Shown: positions 16,819 to 26,384 of the stretch, piece by piece
Position numbering within the stretch: position 1 is the first letter of the stretch
Layout of the letters: each line of letters begins with the position of its first letter
Source: a candidate division WOR-1 bacterium RIFCSPHIGHO2_01_FULL_53_15
Lineage (GTDB): Bacteria > Margulisbacteria > WOR-1 > O2-12-FULL-45-9 > XYB2-FULL-48-7
Reading direction: 5' to 3'
NCBI GenBank assembly: GCA_001772335.1
Contig: METM01000031.1
Location: 1 to 51,363, forward strand
Length of the DNA: 51,363 nt
Position numbers and translations under genes: made by a program
Notes under the pieces: model-generated
What the model was told of the DNA's origin: nothing
The model's input: the letters and a program-made list of their open reading frames with translations, nothing else
The model's database searches: none

Positions 16819-16825
16819 CCTCCGC

Positions 16826-16854
16826 TTGTTTTAATTTCAGCGGTCTGCTATAAT
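16826..16854 (+). promoter_or_regulatory. promoter TTGTTT-17-TATAAT
   Basis: -35 TTGTTT (16826-16831), 17-nt spacer, -10 TATAAT (16849-16854). It drives the small membrane-protein gene at 16891 and probably pyrE. Confidence 0.6.
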
Positions 16855-16890
16855 CCCAAGCGGTCAAAAACCGTAAGGAGGTTTATAGTC

Positions 16891-17055
16891 ATGGTCGCAA
16901 AAGTCATCAAAGTCCTCATCGGCCTCGTTTTCATCGTCCTCGGCGCCTGGACGGTCTATCTTTTCTGGAGCGATCTTCTGACTCTCGTTCGAGGGAGCAT
17001 CGGCCTTGTCCTGATTCTGGCCGGCCTGATTGCCTTTGCGCTGGTCGCCGATTAA
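16891..17055 (+). CDS. 54-residue two-helix membrane protein
   Basis: Two hydrophobic segments (VLIGLVFIVLGAWTVYLFW and GSIGLVLILAGLIAFALV) separated by a short SDLLTLVR loop. A strong AAGGAGGT lies 8 nt before the ATG, and a promoter lies upstream. Similar tiny proteins occur in many bacteria and archaea without assigned function. It precedes pyrE by 9 nt. Confidence 0.65.
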   Translation: MVAKVIKVLIGLVFIVLGAWTVYLFWSDLLTLVRGSIGLVLILAGLIAFALVAD

Positions 17056-17064
17056 AACCGAAGC

Positions 17065-17586
17065 TTGAGCGAAAAAGAAGAATTAAGAAAACTGCTCTTT
17101 GGAGCCGGCGCGGTCAAGACCGGCGAGTTTGTCCTCTCCTCCGGCAAGAAAAGCAATTTCTACATTGACTGCCGTAAAGTCACGCTTCATCCTCAAGGCG
17201 CAAAGCTCATCGCGAAGATAATCCTCGAAAAGCTCAAAGGGATAAAAGTTGACGCGATCGGCGGGCTAACCCTCGGCGCGGATCCCATCACTTCTTCCGT
17301 CGTCGCTTTAAGCGACATCCCCGGTTTTATCGTTAGGAAAAAAGAGAAAGCGCACGGTACGAAGCAGATGATCGAGGGAATTATTGAGCCCGGCTTTAAT
17401 GTTGTTGTCGTCGAAGATGTCGCCACTTCCGGCGCCTCGGCCCTGCAAGCGATTGAAGCCGTTGAGTCCTTCGGCGCGAAGGTCGTTAAAATAATTGCTG
17501 TCGTTGATCGAGAAGAAGGGGCAGCTGATGCGTTAAAAAACTATGCCTTTGACCCGATCTTCAAAAAAAACGAACTTCTTGCCTGA
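17065..17586 (+). CDS. pyrE: orotate phosphoribosyltransferase
   Basis: Makes orotidine 5'-phosphate from orotate and PRPP in pyrimidine synthesis. The 173-residue protein has FVLSSGKKSNFYIDCRKVTLHP (orotate-side loop), the flexible loop RKKEKAHGTKQMIEG, and the PRPP-binding motif VVVVEDVATSGASA. TTG is the only start that gives a normal N terminus (SEKEELRKLLFGAGAVKTGEFVLSSG). No other pyr gene is present. A word repeat begins within the stop region. Confidence 0.93.
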   Translation: MSEKEELRKLLFGAGAVKTGEFVLSSGKKSNFYIDCRKVTLHPQGAKLIAKIILEKLKGIKVDAIGGLTLGADPITSSVVALSDIPGFIVRKKEKAHGTKQMIEGIIEPGFNVVVVEDVATSGASALQAIEAVESFGAKVVKIIAVVDREEGAADALKNYAFDPIFKKNELLA

Positions 17587-17620
17587 TCTCCTGATTCCCT
17601 GATATACTGATATTCTGACC
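17583..17620. repeat. CTGATNNCC word repeat between pyrE and tRNA-Thr
   Basis: Five degenerate units: ctgatctc, ctgattcc, ctgatata, ctgatatt, ctgacc. It begins in the pyrE stop region and ends 1 nt before the tRNA. Confidence 0.75.
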
Positions 17621-17621
17621 T

Positions 17622-17694
17622 GCCCGTGTAGCTCAGTTGGTAGAGCACGTCCTTGGTAAGGACGAGGTCACCAGTTCAATCCTGGTCGCGGGCT
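17622..17694 (+). tRNA. tRNA-Thr (GGT)
   Basis: A 73-nt tRNA: acceptor GCCCGTG pairs with CGCGGGC (one G-T pair). D arm GCTC/GAGC; anticodon stem CGTCC/GGACG around TTGGTAA (anticodon GGT); T arm CCAGTTCAATCCTGG. Discriminator T; CCA not encoded. It sits upstream of tuf, a common bacterial arrangement. Confidence 0.96.
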
Positions 17695-17701
17695 TTCCCG
17701 C

Positions 17702-17732
17702 TTGACAGGCGGGCGGTATTATAGTGTATAAT
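17702..17732 (+). promoter_or_regulatory. tuf promoter
   Basis: Consensus TTGACA (17702-17707) and TATAAT (17727-17732) with a 19-nt spacer. The -35 lies in the loop of a CCCGC/GCGGG inverted repeat (17698-17714). The leader is about 45 nt. Confidence 0.65.
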
Positions 17733-17783
17733 ATAACGTTGCCTAAATAATCGGCAGTAGAAATTCTTAGGAGGTATTTGAAA

Positions 17784-18977
<1,194 letters not shown>

Positions 18978-18988
18978 GCAACAAGTAA

Positions 18989-20317
18989 TTGAGAACCCTG
19001 CTCAGGACATTAGCGCTCCTGGCGGCGGTCTCGCTGATCGTCGCCGTCGGCTTCGTCATTTACGACTACTTTCAGGCGCAGGGTAATTTCCCCTACGAAA
19101 CCTATATCGGCTCAGTCGATGTTTCCGGCTTGAACCAATCGCAAGCGCTTGAAAAACTCCGTGAGCTGAAAGCTTCTCAGGTTTTTTCTCCCCTCATAAC
19201 CATCGAAGCCGATCAGTTAACATTTGTTTTCCCGCCGGAAACCGCCGGCCTCGGCATCGATCATGAAAAATCGGTCAAGGAGGCCTTCGCGGCCACCCAT
19301 CGCAACGGCTACTTAAAGGACTTGAAAGAACGCTTCCAGCGCGGCCCGCTCCGCCTCAAGCCGGTTTTCACCCTTGACGAGGGGCGGCTGGCCTCCGTGA
19401 TCGAGGCGCTCGCCGCCGAGATCAACGCCAGCCCCCGCGACGCGACGATCATCCTTTACGAAGAGACCGGCGGTTATAATATCGAGCCGGAGAATGCCGG
19501 CAAGGAGGTTCGGATCAAAGATTCGATCGAACTTTTCAAATCGCGGCTGGCGCAGGGGGAGAGAACTTTTCCGCTGATCATTGAGCACTCCGCGCCGCGC
19601 GTGACCGAAGCCGACCTGCGGGCGCAGCCGCCGGTCTATCGGCTGTCGGCCTTCACCACATACTACGGCACGCACGACTCGCCGAACAGGATACATAATA
19701 TCAAGCTGATCGCCTCCTGGCTTGAGGGGACGCTCCTCATGTCCGGAGAATCTTTTTCGCTGGCCAGAGCCCTCGGCGACATCACGCCGGAGCGGGGCTT
19801 TAAAGAGGCGTATACCATCATCGGCGGCGAGCTGGTGCCATCACTCGGCGGCGGCGCCTGCCAGATCGCCACGACTCTATATAATGCCGTCTCGCTGGCC
19901 GACTTAAAAATTATTCAGCGCAGAAACCATTCGTTCTATTTTAACATCTATCCTCTCGGCCGCGACGCGACCGTCTATCCCGGACAGCTTGATTTTAAAT
20001 TCGAGAATGACACCGGCCAGCCGATCCTGATCAAAGCGGCGGCCACCAACCGCCGGCTTTCATTTAGAATATACGGCACGCCGAACGGGAAAACCGTAAA
20101 ATTCTCCAGCCCCTCAGTCGAGATGCTGGCCGAAGGCAGGTTCAGGCCGGCGACCGTTAAGGAAGTCCTTGACGCCGATAATCCTTTCAAGACGACGGTG
20201 ACACGCTCGGTCTTTGACGCCGGGGGCAAACTGCTCAAGTCGGAAACGATCAGCAGTTACTATAAGCTCTACGGCGAGAAGTCGAACGTCCCCATCGCCC
20301 GGCCGGAACCGCGATGA
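18989..20317 (+). CDS. VanW-family protein with YoaR-like domain
   Basis: A 442-residue envelope protein: N-terminal membrane anchor or signal (residues about 5-26), a putative peptidoglycan-binding region (VDVSGLNQSQALEKLRELK and a second similar half to about residue 210), then the VanW domain (SGESFSLARALGDITPERGFKEAY, GGACQIATTLYNAVSLAD, RRNHSFYFNIYPLGRDATVYPG). VanW proteins occur beside vancomycin-resistance and cell-wall genes, but their activity is unknown. TTG start 11 nt after tuf; overlaps lpxC by 4 nt, so it belongs to the lipid A operon. Confidence 0.88.
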   Translation: MRTLLRTLALLAAVSLIVAVGFVIYDYFQAQGNFPYETYIGSVDVSGLNQSQALEKLRELKASQVFSPLITIEADQLTFVFPPETAGLGIDHEKSVKEAFAATHRNGYLKDLKERFQRGPLRLKPVFTLDEGRLASVIEALAAEINASPRDATIILYEETGGYNIEPENAGKEVRIKDSIELFKSRLAQGERTFPLIIEHSAPRVTEADLRAQPPVYRLSAFTTYYGTHDSPNRIHNIKLIASWLEGTLLMSGESFSLARALGDITPERGFKEAYTIIGGELVPSLGGGACQIATTLYNAVSLADLKIIQRRNHSFYFNIYPLGRDATVYPGQLDFKFENDTGQPILIKAAATNRRLSFRIYGTPNGKTVKFSSPSVEMLAEGRFRPATVKEVLDADNPFKTTVTRSVFDAGGKLLKSETISSYYKLYGEKSNVPIARPEPR

Positions 20318-21084
20318 TCGAGGTTGCAGGCATTGGGCTGCACTCGGGAAAACCGGTTAAAGTAAAAATTAGCGCGGCCCCCGCCGGCTCGGGAATCGTC
20401 TTCATCCGGGCAGGAGAACGGATCCCCGCCACGATCGCGCAATTGAAAGACACCCGCCGGGGGACTTCGCTCAAAGGAATCGCGGTTGTCGAGCATTTCC
20501 TCTCCGCGGCCTACGGTATCGGCGCCTACGACCTGGAGGTCGAAGTGGTGGGCGATGAGTTGCCGGCGCTGGACGGGAGCGCCCTGCCGTGGGCGGAGGC
20601 GATCGAGAAAGCAGAAAGCAGAACACAGAACACAGAACACAGGACGCTTAAGCGGCCAATTAAACTGAATGATGGCAAGGCCTCGCTCGAAGCCCTGCCC
20701 CACGATGGATTCCGGGTTGAATTTATGGTAAACTTTAAAGGAATTGGCGAGCAGTTCTTCGTTTTTGACGCCGAAAAACAGTCATACATCAAAGAAATTG
20801 CTCCGGCCAGGACATTCGGCTATCTGGAAGAAACGGAAGAGCTGAAGCGGCAGGGACTGGCGCTGGGCGCCTCGACCGAAAACGCCCTCGCGCTCAGTGT
20901 AAACGGTTATGTCAACCAGCCGCGCTTTGCCAACGAGCCGGTCCGGCACAAGATACTCGACTTGATCGGCGATCTCGCCCTGCTGGGGCGGCCGCTGCGC
21001 GCCGCGATCAGGGCGGTCTGCTCCGGGCATAAAATGAATACGGATTTAGTCCGCCTTCTCCTGAAGGATTCGGCGGATAAATGA
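20314..21084 (+). CDS. lpxC: UDP-3-O-acyl-N-acetylglucosamine deacetylase
   Basis: First committed, zinc-dependent step of lipid A synthesis. The 256-residue protein keeps all ligands: [10 protein letters not shown] at the N terminus, zinc His in [11 protein letters not shown] (about 57), zinc His and Asp in [16 protein letters not shown] (about 210-214), and catalytic His in [14 protein letters not shown] (about 239). It is shorter than the usual 300 residues. The linker between the two domains (residues about 98-112, [15 protein letters not shown]) is made by a word repeat. Confidence 0.95.
   Translation: MIEVAGIGLHSGKPVKVKISAAPAGSGIVFIRAGERIPATIAQLKDTRRGTSLKGIAVVEHFLSAAYGIGAYDLEVEVVGDELPALDGSALPWAEAIEKAESRTQNTEHRTLKRPIKLNDGKASLEALPHDGFRVEFMVNFKGIGEQFFVFDAEKQSYIKEIAPARTFGYLEETEELKRQGLALGASTENALALSVNGYVNQPRFANEPVRHKILDLIGDLALLGRPLRAAIRAVCSGHKMNTDLVRLLLKDSADK
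20607..20644 (+). repeat. AAGCAGA/ACACAGA word repeat inside lpxC
   Basis: gaaagca-gaaagca-gaacaca-gaacaca-gaacaca-gga: six heptamers in frame at the domain linker. The same family as fabD 851-890. Confidence 0.75.
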
Positions 21085-21100
21085 GGAGGCTGCTCGAAAC

Positions 21101-22378
21101 ATGACCGAATTAGACATCAAAGAGATAAAAAAAATAATTCCCCACCGCTACCCGTTCCTGCTGATCGACCGGATCATTGAGCTGGAAGAGGGCAAGCGGG
21201 CCGTCGCGATCAAGAACGTGACGATGAACGAGCCCTTCTTCCAGGGGCACTTTCCCGATCACCCCATCATGCCTGGCGTCCTGATCATCGAGGCGATGGC
21301 GCAAGTCGGCGTCGTGATGGCCCTGCGCCTGCCGGCGACAGAGGGGAAACTCGTCTATTTCGCCGGGATCGACGGCGTCCGCTTTCGCCGTCCGGTAGTG
21401 CCGGGCGATCAGCTGCGGCTCGAGGTTGAGACGCTCTGGCTGCGCGGCGCGCTCGGCAAGATGAATGGGAAAGCCACCGTCAACGGCGAGGTTGCGGTTG
21501 AAGGTGAATTCATGTTCTCGCTGGCCGACAAATTTCCAGGCGGCACGAAGATCAGCCCCGAGGCGGCCGTCCACCCGAAGGCCGTGCTCGGCAAGAACGT
21601 TGAGATCGGTCCCTTCACTGTCGTCGGGCCGGAAGTCATGATCGGCGACGGGACAAAAATCGCCGCGCATTGCCTCCTCACAAGCCAGACGACGATCGGC
21701 AAAGATAATGTTATCCATAATGGCGTCTCGATCGGCGCCCCGCCCCAGGACGTGAAGTACAAAGGCGAAAAAGGGGCGATCATTATCGGCGACAAAAACG
21801 TCATTCGCGAGTTCGTCACGATCCACGCGCCCTCGGGCGGCGGCGAGACCCGCCTCGGCTATGAAAACTTCATCATGGTCCACGCCCACTTGCCGCATAA
21901 TTGCCGGATCGGCAATCAGGTCGTGATCGGCGGCTATGTCGGCCTGGCCGGCTATGCGGAGATCGAGGACCAGGCCGTGATCGGCGGCCTGGCCGGCATC
22001 CACCAGTTCGTGCGCATCGGCCGGCTGACGATGGTCGGCGCCCAGTCAAAAGTCACGCAGGACATACCGCCCTTTATGCTTGTCGAAGGCAACCCGGCCC
22101 AGGTGCGCGGCATCAATTCGATCGGCCTCCAGCGCCGCGGGATCGCTCAGGACAGCCAATCGGAAATAAGGAAAGCGTTTAAATTACTTTACGAATCGGG
22201 CAACAACACGGCCGAAGCCGCCAAAGAGATCAAGAAGCGTCTGCGCCCATTGCCCGAGATCGAACAGCTCGTCTCGTTTTTAGAGGACGAAAGCCGCCGC
22301 GGGATCAGCAAGAAGACCGCGCTTGAGAACGAGGCCGATGAGCTGCTGCTGCCGGAGATTCCCGAACTCGGGATTTAA
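21101..22378 (+). CDS. fused 3-hydroxyacyl-ACP dehydratase / UDP-GlcNAc acyltransferase
   Basis: One 425-residue chain holds two enzymes. Residues 1-145 are Fab[15 protein letters not shown], and the hot-dog catalytic motif [20 protein letters not shown] (His about 49, Glu about 63). Residues about 150-425 are LpxA: hexapeptide left-handed beta-helix repeats ([22 protein letters not shown]), the catalytic His region [16 protein letters not shown], and a helical C terminus. The frame is open through the junction. A GAGGAGG Shine-Dalgarno precedes the ATG. Fusion would tie the two users of 3-hydroxyacyl-ACP together. LpxC-FabZ fusions are well known; FabZ-LpxA is much less so. Confidence 0.93.
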   Translation: MTELDIKEIKKIIPHRYPFLLIDRIIELEEGKRAVAIKNVTMNEPFFQGHFPDHPIMPGVLIIEAMAQVGVVMALRLPATEGKLVYFAGIDGVRFRRPVVPGDQLRLEVETLWLRGALGKMNGKATVNGEVAVEGEFMFSLADKFPGGTKISPEAAVHPKAVLGKNVEIGPFTVVGPEVMIGDGTKIAAHCLLTSQTTIGKDNVIHNGVSIGAPPQDVKYKGEKGAIIIGDKNVIREFVTIHAPSGGGETRLGYENFIMVHAHLPHNCRIGNQVVIGGYVGLAGYAEIEDQAVIGGLAGIHQFVRIGRLTMVGAQSKVTQDIPPFMLVEGNPAQVRGINSIGLQRRGIAQDSQSEIRKAFKLLYESGNNTAEAAKEIKKRLRPLPEIEQLVSFLEDESRRGISKKTALENEADELLLPEIPELGI

Positions 22379-23524
22379 ATGAGAATCATGGTCTCGGCCG
22401 GGGAGGTCTCCGGCGATGTTCATGGCTCATATTTAGTCAGAGAGATAAAAAAACTCCGCCCCGATACCCGTTTTTTCGGCGTCGGCTCGGAGCGCCTGGC
22501 CGCCGAAGGCGTTGATATTAAATTCGACATCACGCAACGCGGCACGATCGGCCTCCTCGAGGCCCTGCCCAACCTCTTCCCCATCTTTTCCGTCTTCAAT
22601 AAGGTCAAAAAGCTCCTTTTACAGGAAAAGCCCGACCTCGTGATCCTGATCGATTCGCAGGGCTTTAATCTGCCGCTGGCCAAATTCTGCAAAAAGATCG
22701 GGGTCAAGACCGCCTATTACATCGCGCCGCAGGAGTGGCTCTGGGGCACACCGCGCGGCGTAAAAAGAGTCGCCGAAACCGTTGATCTTATCGTCGCTAT
22801 TTTTGAAAAGGAATACGAGGCCTACAAAAAAGCCGGGGCCAATGTCGTCTATTTTGGCCATCCTTTGCTAGACATTGTTAAGCCGACCATGACCAGGGAT
22901 GTGGCCCGAAAGAAGTTTTTCGGGCCACGGGTCACGGGCCCCGAGTCGCGAGTCATCGCCATTTGTCCGGGCAGTCGGACGCAAGAAATAATAAATCTCT
23001 TCCCGATCTTGCTCAAAGCCGCCGAAATGATCCAAAAAGAGACCCCTGATCTCTTTTTTCTCATCCCCGCCGCTTCAAAAGAAATTTATACGATGCTTCA
23101 GAAATTCACATTAAACATTAAAAATTGCGCCGTCCTCTTGCCCGGCTCTATCTATGATGCGCTAAATGCCTCCAATCTTGCTATCTGCGCTTCCGGCACG
23201 ATCAACTTCGAGGCCTCGATCCTGGGCATCCCGAATATCATGGTCTACAAACTGTCGCCCCTGACCTATTTCATCGGAAAATACTTTTTGAAAATAGATA
23301 AAAAGATAAAGTTTTTCTCCATGCCGAATATCCTCTTGGATGAGGCGGTCATTCCGGAGTTGGTGATGGGAGATGCGACCCCAGAAAACATATTGGCTTC
23401 GGCAAGAAGATTGCTCAATTCTCCTCATAATGACGCAGAATTTACCCGATTGCTATCAAGGCTTGGCGCCGCCGGGGCGATAGAAAAAGTCGCCAGAAAT
23501 TTGCTTCATTTAGATACTTTTTGA
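22379..23524 (+). CDS. lpxB: lipid A disaccharide synthase
   Basis: Joins UDP-diacylglucosamine and lipid X into the lipid A disaccharide at the inner-membrane face (GT19 family). 381 residues: MVSAGEVSGDVHGSYLVREI, VLIDSQGFNLPLAK, YYIAPQEWLWGTPRG, FGHPLLD and SGTINFEASILGIPNIMVYKLSPLTYFIGK are typical. It starts immediately after the fabZ-lpxA stop. Residues about 180-192 (FFGPRVTGPESRV), just before the CPGSRTQEI motif, are encoded by a word repeat and lengthen that loop. Confidence 0.95.
   Translation: MRIMVSAGEVSGDVHGSYLVREIKKLRPDTRFFGVGSERLAAEGVDIKFDITQRGTIGLLEALPNLFPIFSVFNKVKKLLLQEKPDLVILIDSQGFNLPLAKFCKKIGVKTAYYIAPQEWLWGTPRGVKRVAETVDLIVAIFEKEYEAYKKAGANVVYFGHPLLDIVKPTMTRDVARKKFFGPRVTGPESRVIAICPGSRTQEIINLFPILLKAAEMIQKETPDLFFLIPAASKEIYTMLQKFTLNIKNCAVLLPGSIYDALNASNLAICASGTINFEASILGIPNIMVYKLSPLTYFIGKYFLKIDKKIKFFSMPNILLDEAVIPELVMGDATPENILASARRLLNSPHNDAEFTRLLSRLGAAGAIEKVARNLLHLDTF
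22921..22954 (+). repeat. GGTCACGGG/CGAGTC word repeat inside lpxB
   Basis: cgggcca-cgggtca-cgggccc-cgagtcg-cgagtc: about five heptamers in frame, placed in the loop before CPGSR. Confidence 0.7.
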
Positions 23525-23589
23525 CGCAAGTTCCTCCTTGGGATAATCGATATATATAGTAGCTATGTCACATTACCAAGGAGGACAAA

Positions 23590-24033
23590 ATGGCTGGACC
23601 ATTAGCGATCGGGGCGGGATTAGCGGCGTTTGTATATGCGGCGAATTCAATCGGGGATAACTCCACGGCAAATTCGATGAGGGCGACTCTCGATGTTCCG
23701 GGGCCTTTTAGAGGCGATGTGCATTTTGAAACAAACGGGTTTTCCGGCCTCCCCACTGATGAGGTCGGAGGTAAAAGCTATTTTGTGGGGGAATACAAGG
23801 GCGAAACAGCATATATCGATCCGGAGTCCGGGGGCGTATTCCGCGAAAGCGACATGACAAAGCCCCTTTTTGTGCTCGACGACGAGGGCAAAACCCGGTT
23901 GGCCAATCTACAGAATGCCGTTCAAGACATTCAGAGTAACTTTCGGAGTGCGCTGCCAACCAGTGAAGGATCCTTGGAATCAATCAATTATAATGCTAGT
24001 CCACTTGGCTCATTGCTTAACAAATTGATTTAA
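23590..24033 (+). CDS. unrecognised 147-residue protein
   Basis: No family recognised. AAGGAGG lies 7 nt before the ATG, so translation is likely. A short hydrophobic stretch (GPLAIGAGLAAFVYAA, residues 3-18) could be a weak signal or membrane segment. The rest is polar, with a beta-like centre (GGKSYFVGEYKGETAYIDPESGGVF) and a helical segment near residues 95-120. It converges on the metalloprotease-like gene with a 27-nt gap. Base composition is more AT-rich than flanking genes. Confidence 0.6.
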   Translation: MAGPLAIGAGLAAFVYAANSIGDNSTANSMRATLDVPGPFRGDVHFETNGFSGLPTDEVGGKSYFVGEYKGETAYIDPESGGVFRESDMTKPLFVLDDEGKTRLANLQNAVQDIQSNFRSALPTSEGSLESINYNASPLGSLLNKLI

Positions 24034-24060
24034 TTGATTCGCGTTTTCGCCGGCCTGAAA

Positions 24061-25122
24061 TTACCGAAAAGAGCGGTCAATTAGCTCCTTAAGCTCAATA
24101 ATTTGGCCCTCTGTCTCGGCCGACATTGCAGGGTCGGCCTTGCCCCGCACAAAGTAGGACTTTAACTCCTGAAGAAAGGCCAGCTGTTGTAAATATGCTT
24201 CTTTCTCGGCGTAAAAATTATTCCCCTGAAATCCTGCGCCACGGTCCTGTTCAAGGTGGGCAACTTCGTGGACAATAATTCCCAAGATTGCGGGCAAAGA
24301 TGGCCTATCGCCGGTAGCCAATAAGATCGCGCCAATGCACGATGATACCATTCCAACGGCGCCAAGGGTATCGTTAAGGCGGCCCGCGATCTGGCCCATA
24401 GACGGGGCAGCAATAATTGCTAAGCCATGCCTTTGAAGGCGATCATAATATGTGGCCCGCTCGTAACGAATTGCTTTTAAGAGGTCGACAATATGTTTCG
24501 GCAGCTCATCAACGCTAAAAACAGTTGGCTTATTGATATTGATAAGATCGACGGTCCCGCTCTGCCCCAATCGGCTTTGCGGGGGGCGAAAATCAGGAAT
24601 AGAAAGCCGCATATCCCTAAATTGTTTTTCGATAAATATAATATTGCGCAAAGCGATCAGGCCGGCCGCCGAAGTTGGAGCGCTTGCGGCGGTTGACGCC
24701 TCAGCTTTTAGTGCTTCAAGACATAATCTATATTCGGCTGTCCGCATAAGATTGTCAGGAGATAACGGAAGAATTTTCGCGTTGGCCAGAACCTTTAATC
24801 GCAGCAAAAGCCTTGCCACATTCTGACTAAGATCGGCATAATCCACGAGAAAACTGGCCGAATATTCAATTTCTAGCGCTCTTTCCCTCGACATGATGCC
24901 ATTAGAAATAAGCCGCTTAGAAAATTCATTCGCTCTATTTAATGCCATATTTGCCGTCCAGCCGTTGCCTTTGGCTTTCTCATGGAAATACTTATAAAAC
25001 AATTCGGCAAGCTCATTTTCTGGCCCGGCTTGCGCCAGTGAAAACCTTTGGTGTGCCGGAAAAGTTTCTCCACGAACCACCGAGGGATAAATGGACGTTT
25101 CTGTTGATGGTTGAAAGTTCAT
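24061..25122 (-). CDS. unrecognised 353-residue protein with HExxH metalloprotease motif
   Basis: The C-terminal third has IIVHEVAHLEQD, with His285, Glu286 and His289, followed by EKEAY (Glu306 or Glu308) as a plausible third zinc ligand, the spacing of gluzincin peptidases. The N-terminal 210 residues are mostly helical and unlike any family I recognise. No signal peptide, so it acts in the cytoplasm or is exported another way. A weak promoter TTGAAT-17-TTATAT lies upstream. Lower GC than the flanking lpxB and DegT genes suggests acquisition. Confidence 0.65.
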   Translation of the reverse strand: MNFQPSTETSIYPSVVRGETFPAHQRFSLAQAGPENELAELFYKYFHEKAKGNGWTANMALNRANEFSKRLISNGIMSRERALEIEYSASFLVDYADLSQNVARLLLRLKVLANAKILPLSPDNLMRTAEYRLCLEALKAEASTAASAPTSAAGLIALRNIIFIEKQFRDMRLSIPDFRPPQSRLGQSGTVDLININKPTVFSVDELPKHIVDLLKAIRYERATYYDRLQRHGLAIIAAPSMGQIAGRLNDTLGAVGMVSSCIGAILLATGDRPSLPAILGIIVHEVAHLEQDRGAGFQGNNFYAEKEAYLQQLAFLQELKSYFVRGKADPAMSAETEGQIIELKELIDRSFR

Positions 25123-25261
25123 TCTGTCATATTTTCGTCAAATAATCAGGTTAATTTCATCGAAATCAAAACAATTTCATATAAGCATTGTGGCCGCCAA
25201 TATTCAATAATTAAGCGAGTTCCGTTGCCGCTCAAAACTTTCGTTGTTAAAGATATAATGC

Positions 25262-25267
25262 TATAAT
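25262..25267 (+). promoter_or_regulatory. -10 element close to the DegT gene start
   Basis: TATAAT ends 10 nt before the ATG at 25278; a second TATAAT lies at 25254-25259. No good -35 is visible. No Shine-Dalgarno lies between, so the mRNA may be leaderless or nearly so. Confidence 0.45.
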
Positions 25268-25277
25268 CATTCCAGAA

Positions 25278-26384
25278 ATGCCAATTCCATTCTTTGACCT
25301 CACCAGGCAAAACTCTGCCTTGAGAAAAGAGCTTGACGCCGCGATCTCAAAAGTGATCGACGGCGGCCAGTTCATCCTTGGCGAGAATGTGGCCGCGCTG
25401 GAAAAGGAATTTGCCGCCTATATCGGCACCAAGGACGCGGTCGGGGTCGCCTCCGGGACCGACGCTCTCCACCTGGCCCTCAAGGCCTGCGGTATCAAAC
25501 AGGGGGACGAGGTTATCACCTCCCCATTTACTTTCGTGGCTACAGCGGAAGCCATCGCCTATTGCGGCGCCACGCCGGTTTTTGTTGATATAGAGCCAAA
25601 TACATTCAATATTGATGCTTCCAAGATCACCCGCAAGATCACGAAGAAAACCAAAGCCATTCTGCCTGTTCATCTCTACGGATTGGCCTGCAATATGGCC
25701 GAAATTGGCAAAATTGCATCGGAGCATGGCTTAAAAGTGATCGAAGATTGCGCCCAGGCGGCCGGAGCAACGTTCCAGAACAAACAGGTTGGCAGTTTTG
25801 GCGATGCCGGTTGTTTCTCGTTCTTCCCGACCAAAAACCTTGGCTGTTTCGGCGATGGCGGCCTGGTCACGACTAATGATGATAAAATTGCCGACGAACT
25901 GCGGGTCTTGCGCGGCCACGGCAGCCGCAAAACATATCACTACGACATTATCGGCTACAACAGCCGTCTGGACGAACTGCAGGCAGCCATCATCCGAGTC
26001 AAACTGCCGCACCTTGAAAAATACATAAATTCTCGTCGTGAAATCGCCGCCCGTTACGCTCAAAAACTGAAAGATTTGGCCGGACTGCGGTTGTCGGCAG
26101 AACCGAGCGGCTTCAGGCACACTTACAACCAATTTACCGTCAGATTAAATAAGCGTGACGCCCTCTTTGAGGACTTAAAAAATAAAAGGGTCGGCGCCAT
26201 GGTCTATTATCCGCTCTCGCTCCACTTGCAAAAGGCGTTCGCGGGGCTAAAACACAATGCGGGAGAATTCCCGGAATGCGAAAAAGCCCAGGCAGAAGTC
26301 ATTTCACTGCCAATCTTTCCGGAGTTGACCGAAGACGAACTGGGAAAGGTCGTCCTCGCCGTCCGGGAATTCAGCGATAAATGA
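25278..26384 (+). CDS. DegT/DnrJ/EryC1-type sugar aminotransferase
   Basis: A 368-residue PLP enzyme that aminates a nucleotide-linked keto-sugar for surface polysaccharide. Signatures: FILGENVAALEKEFAAYIGTKDAVGVASGTDALHLAL, SPFTFVATAEAI, EDCAQAAGA and the cofactor lysine in FFPTKNLGCFGDGG (about residue 187). It overlaps the following Gfo/Idh-type oxidoreductase gene by 4 nt; such pairs commonly make amino-sugars such as acetamido-uronates. The exact sugar cannot be read from sequence. Confidence 0.92.
   Translation: MPIPFFDLTRQNSALRKELDAAISKVIDGGQFILGENVAALEKEFAAYIGTKDAVGVASGTDALHLALKACGIKQGDEVITSPFTFVATAEAIAYCGATPVFVDIEPNTFNIDASKITRKITKKTKAILPVHLYGLACNMAEIGKIASEHGLKVIEDCAQAAGATFQNKQVGSFGDAGCFSFFPTKNLGCFGDGGLVTTNDDKIADELRVLRGHGSRKTYHYDIIGYNSRLDELQAAIIRVKLPHLEKYINSRREIAARYAQKLKDLAGLRLSAEPSGFRHTYNQFTVRLNKRDALFEDLKNKRVGAMVYYPLSLHLQKAFAGLKHNAGEFPECEKAQAEVISLPIFPELTEDELGKVVLAVREFSDK

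Noticed and set aside
17698..17714. Terminator after tRNA-Thr
   Set aside because: CCCGC/GCGGG can form a short hairpin, but no T-run follows and its loop holds the tuf -35.
17778..17783. TTG start for tuf 6 nt upstream
   Set aside because: Only 3 nt from AGGAGG; the ATG at 17784 has normal spacing and gives the standard N terminus.
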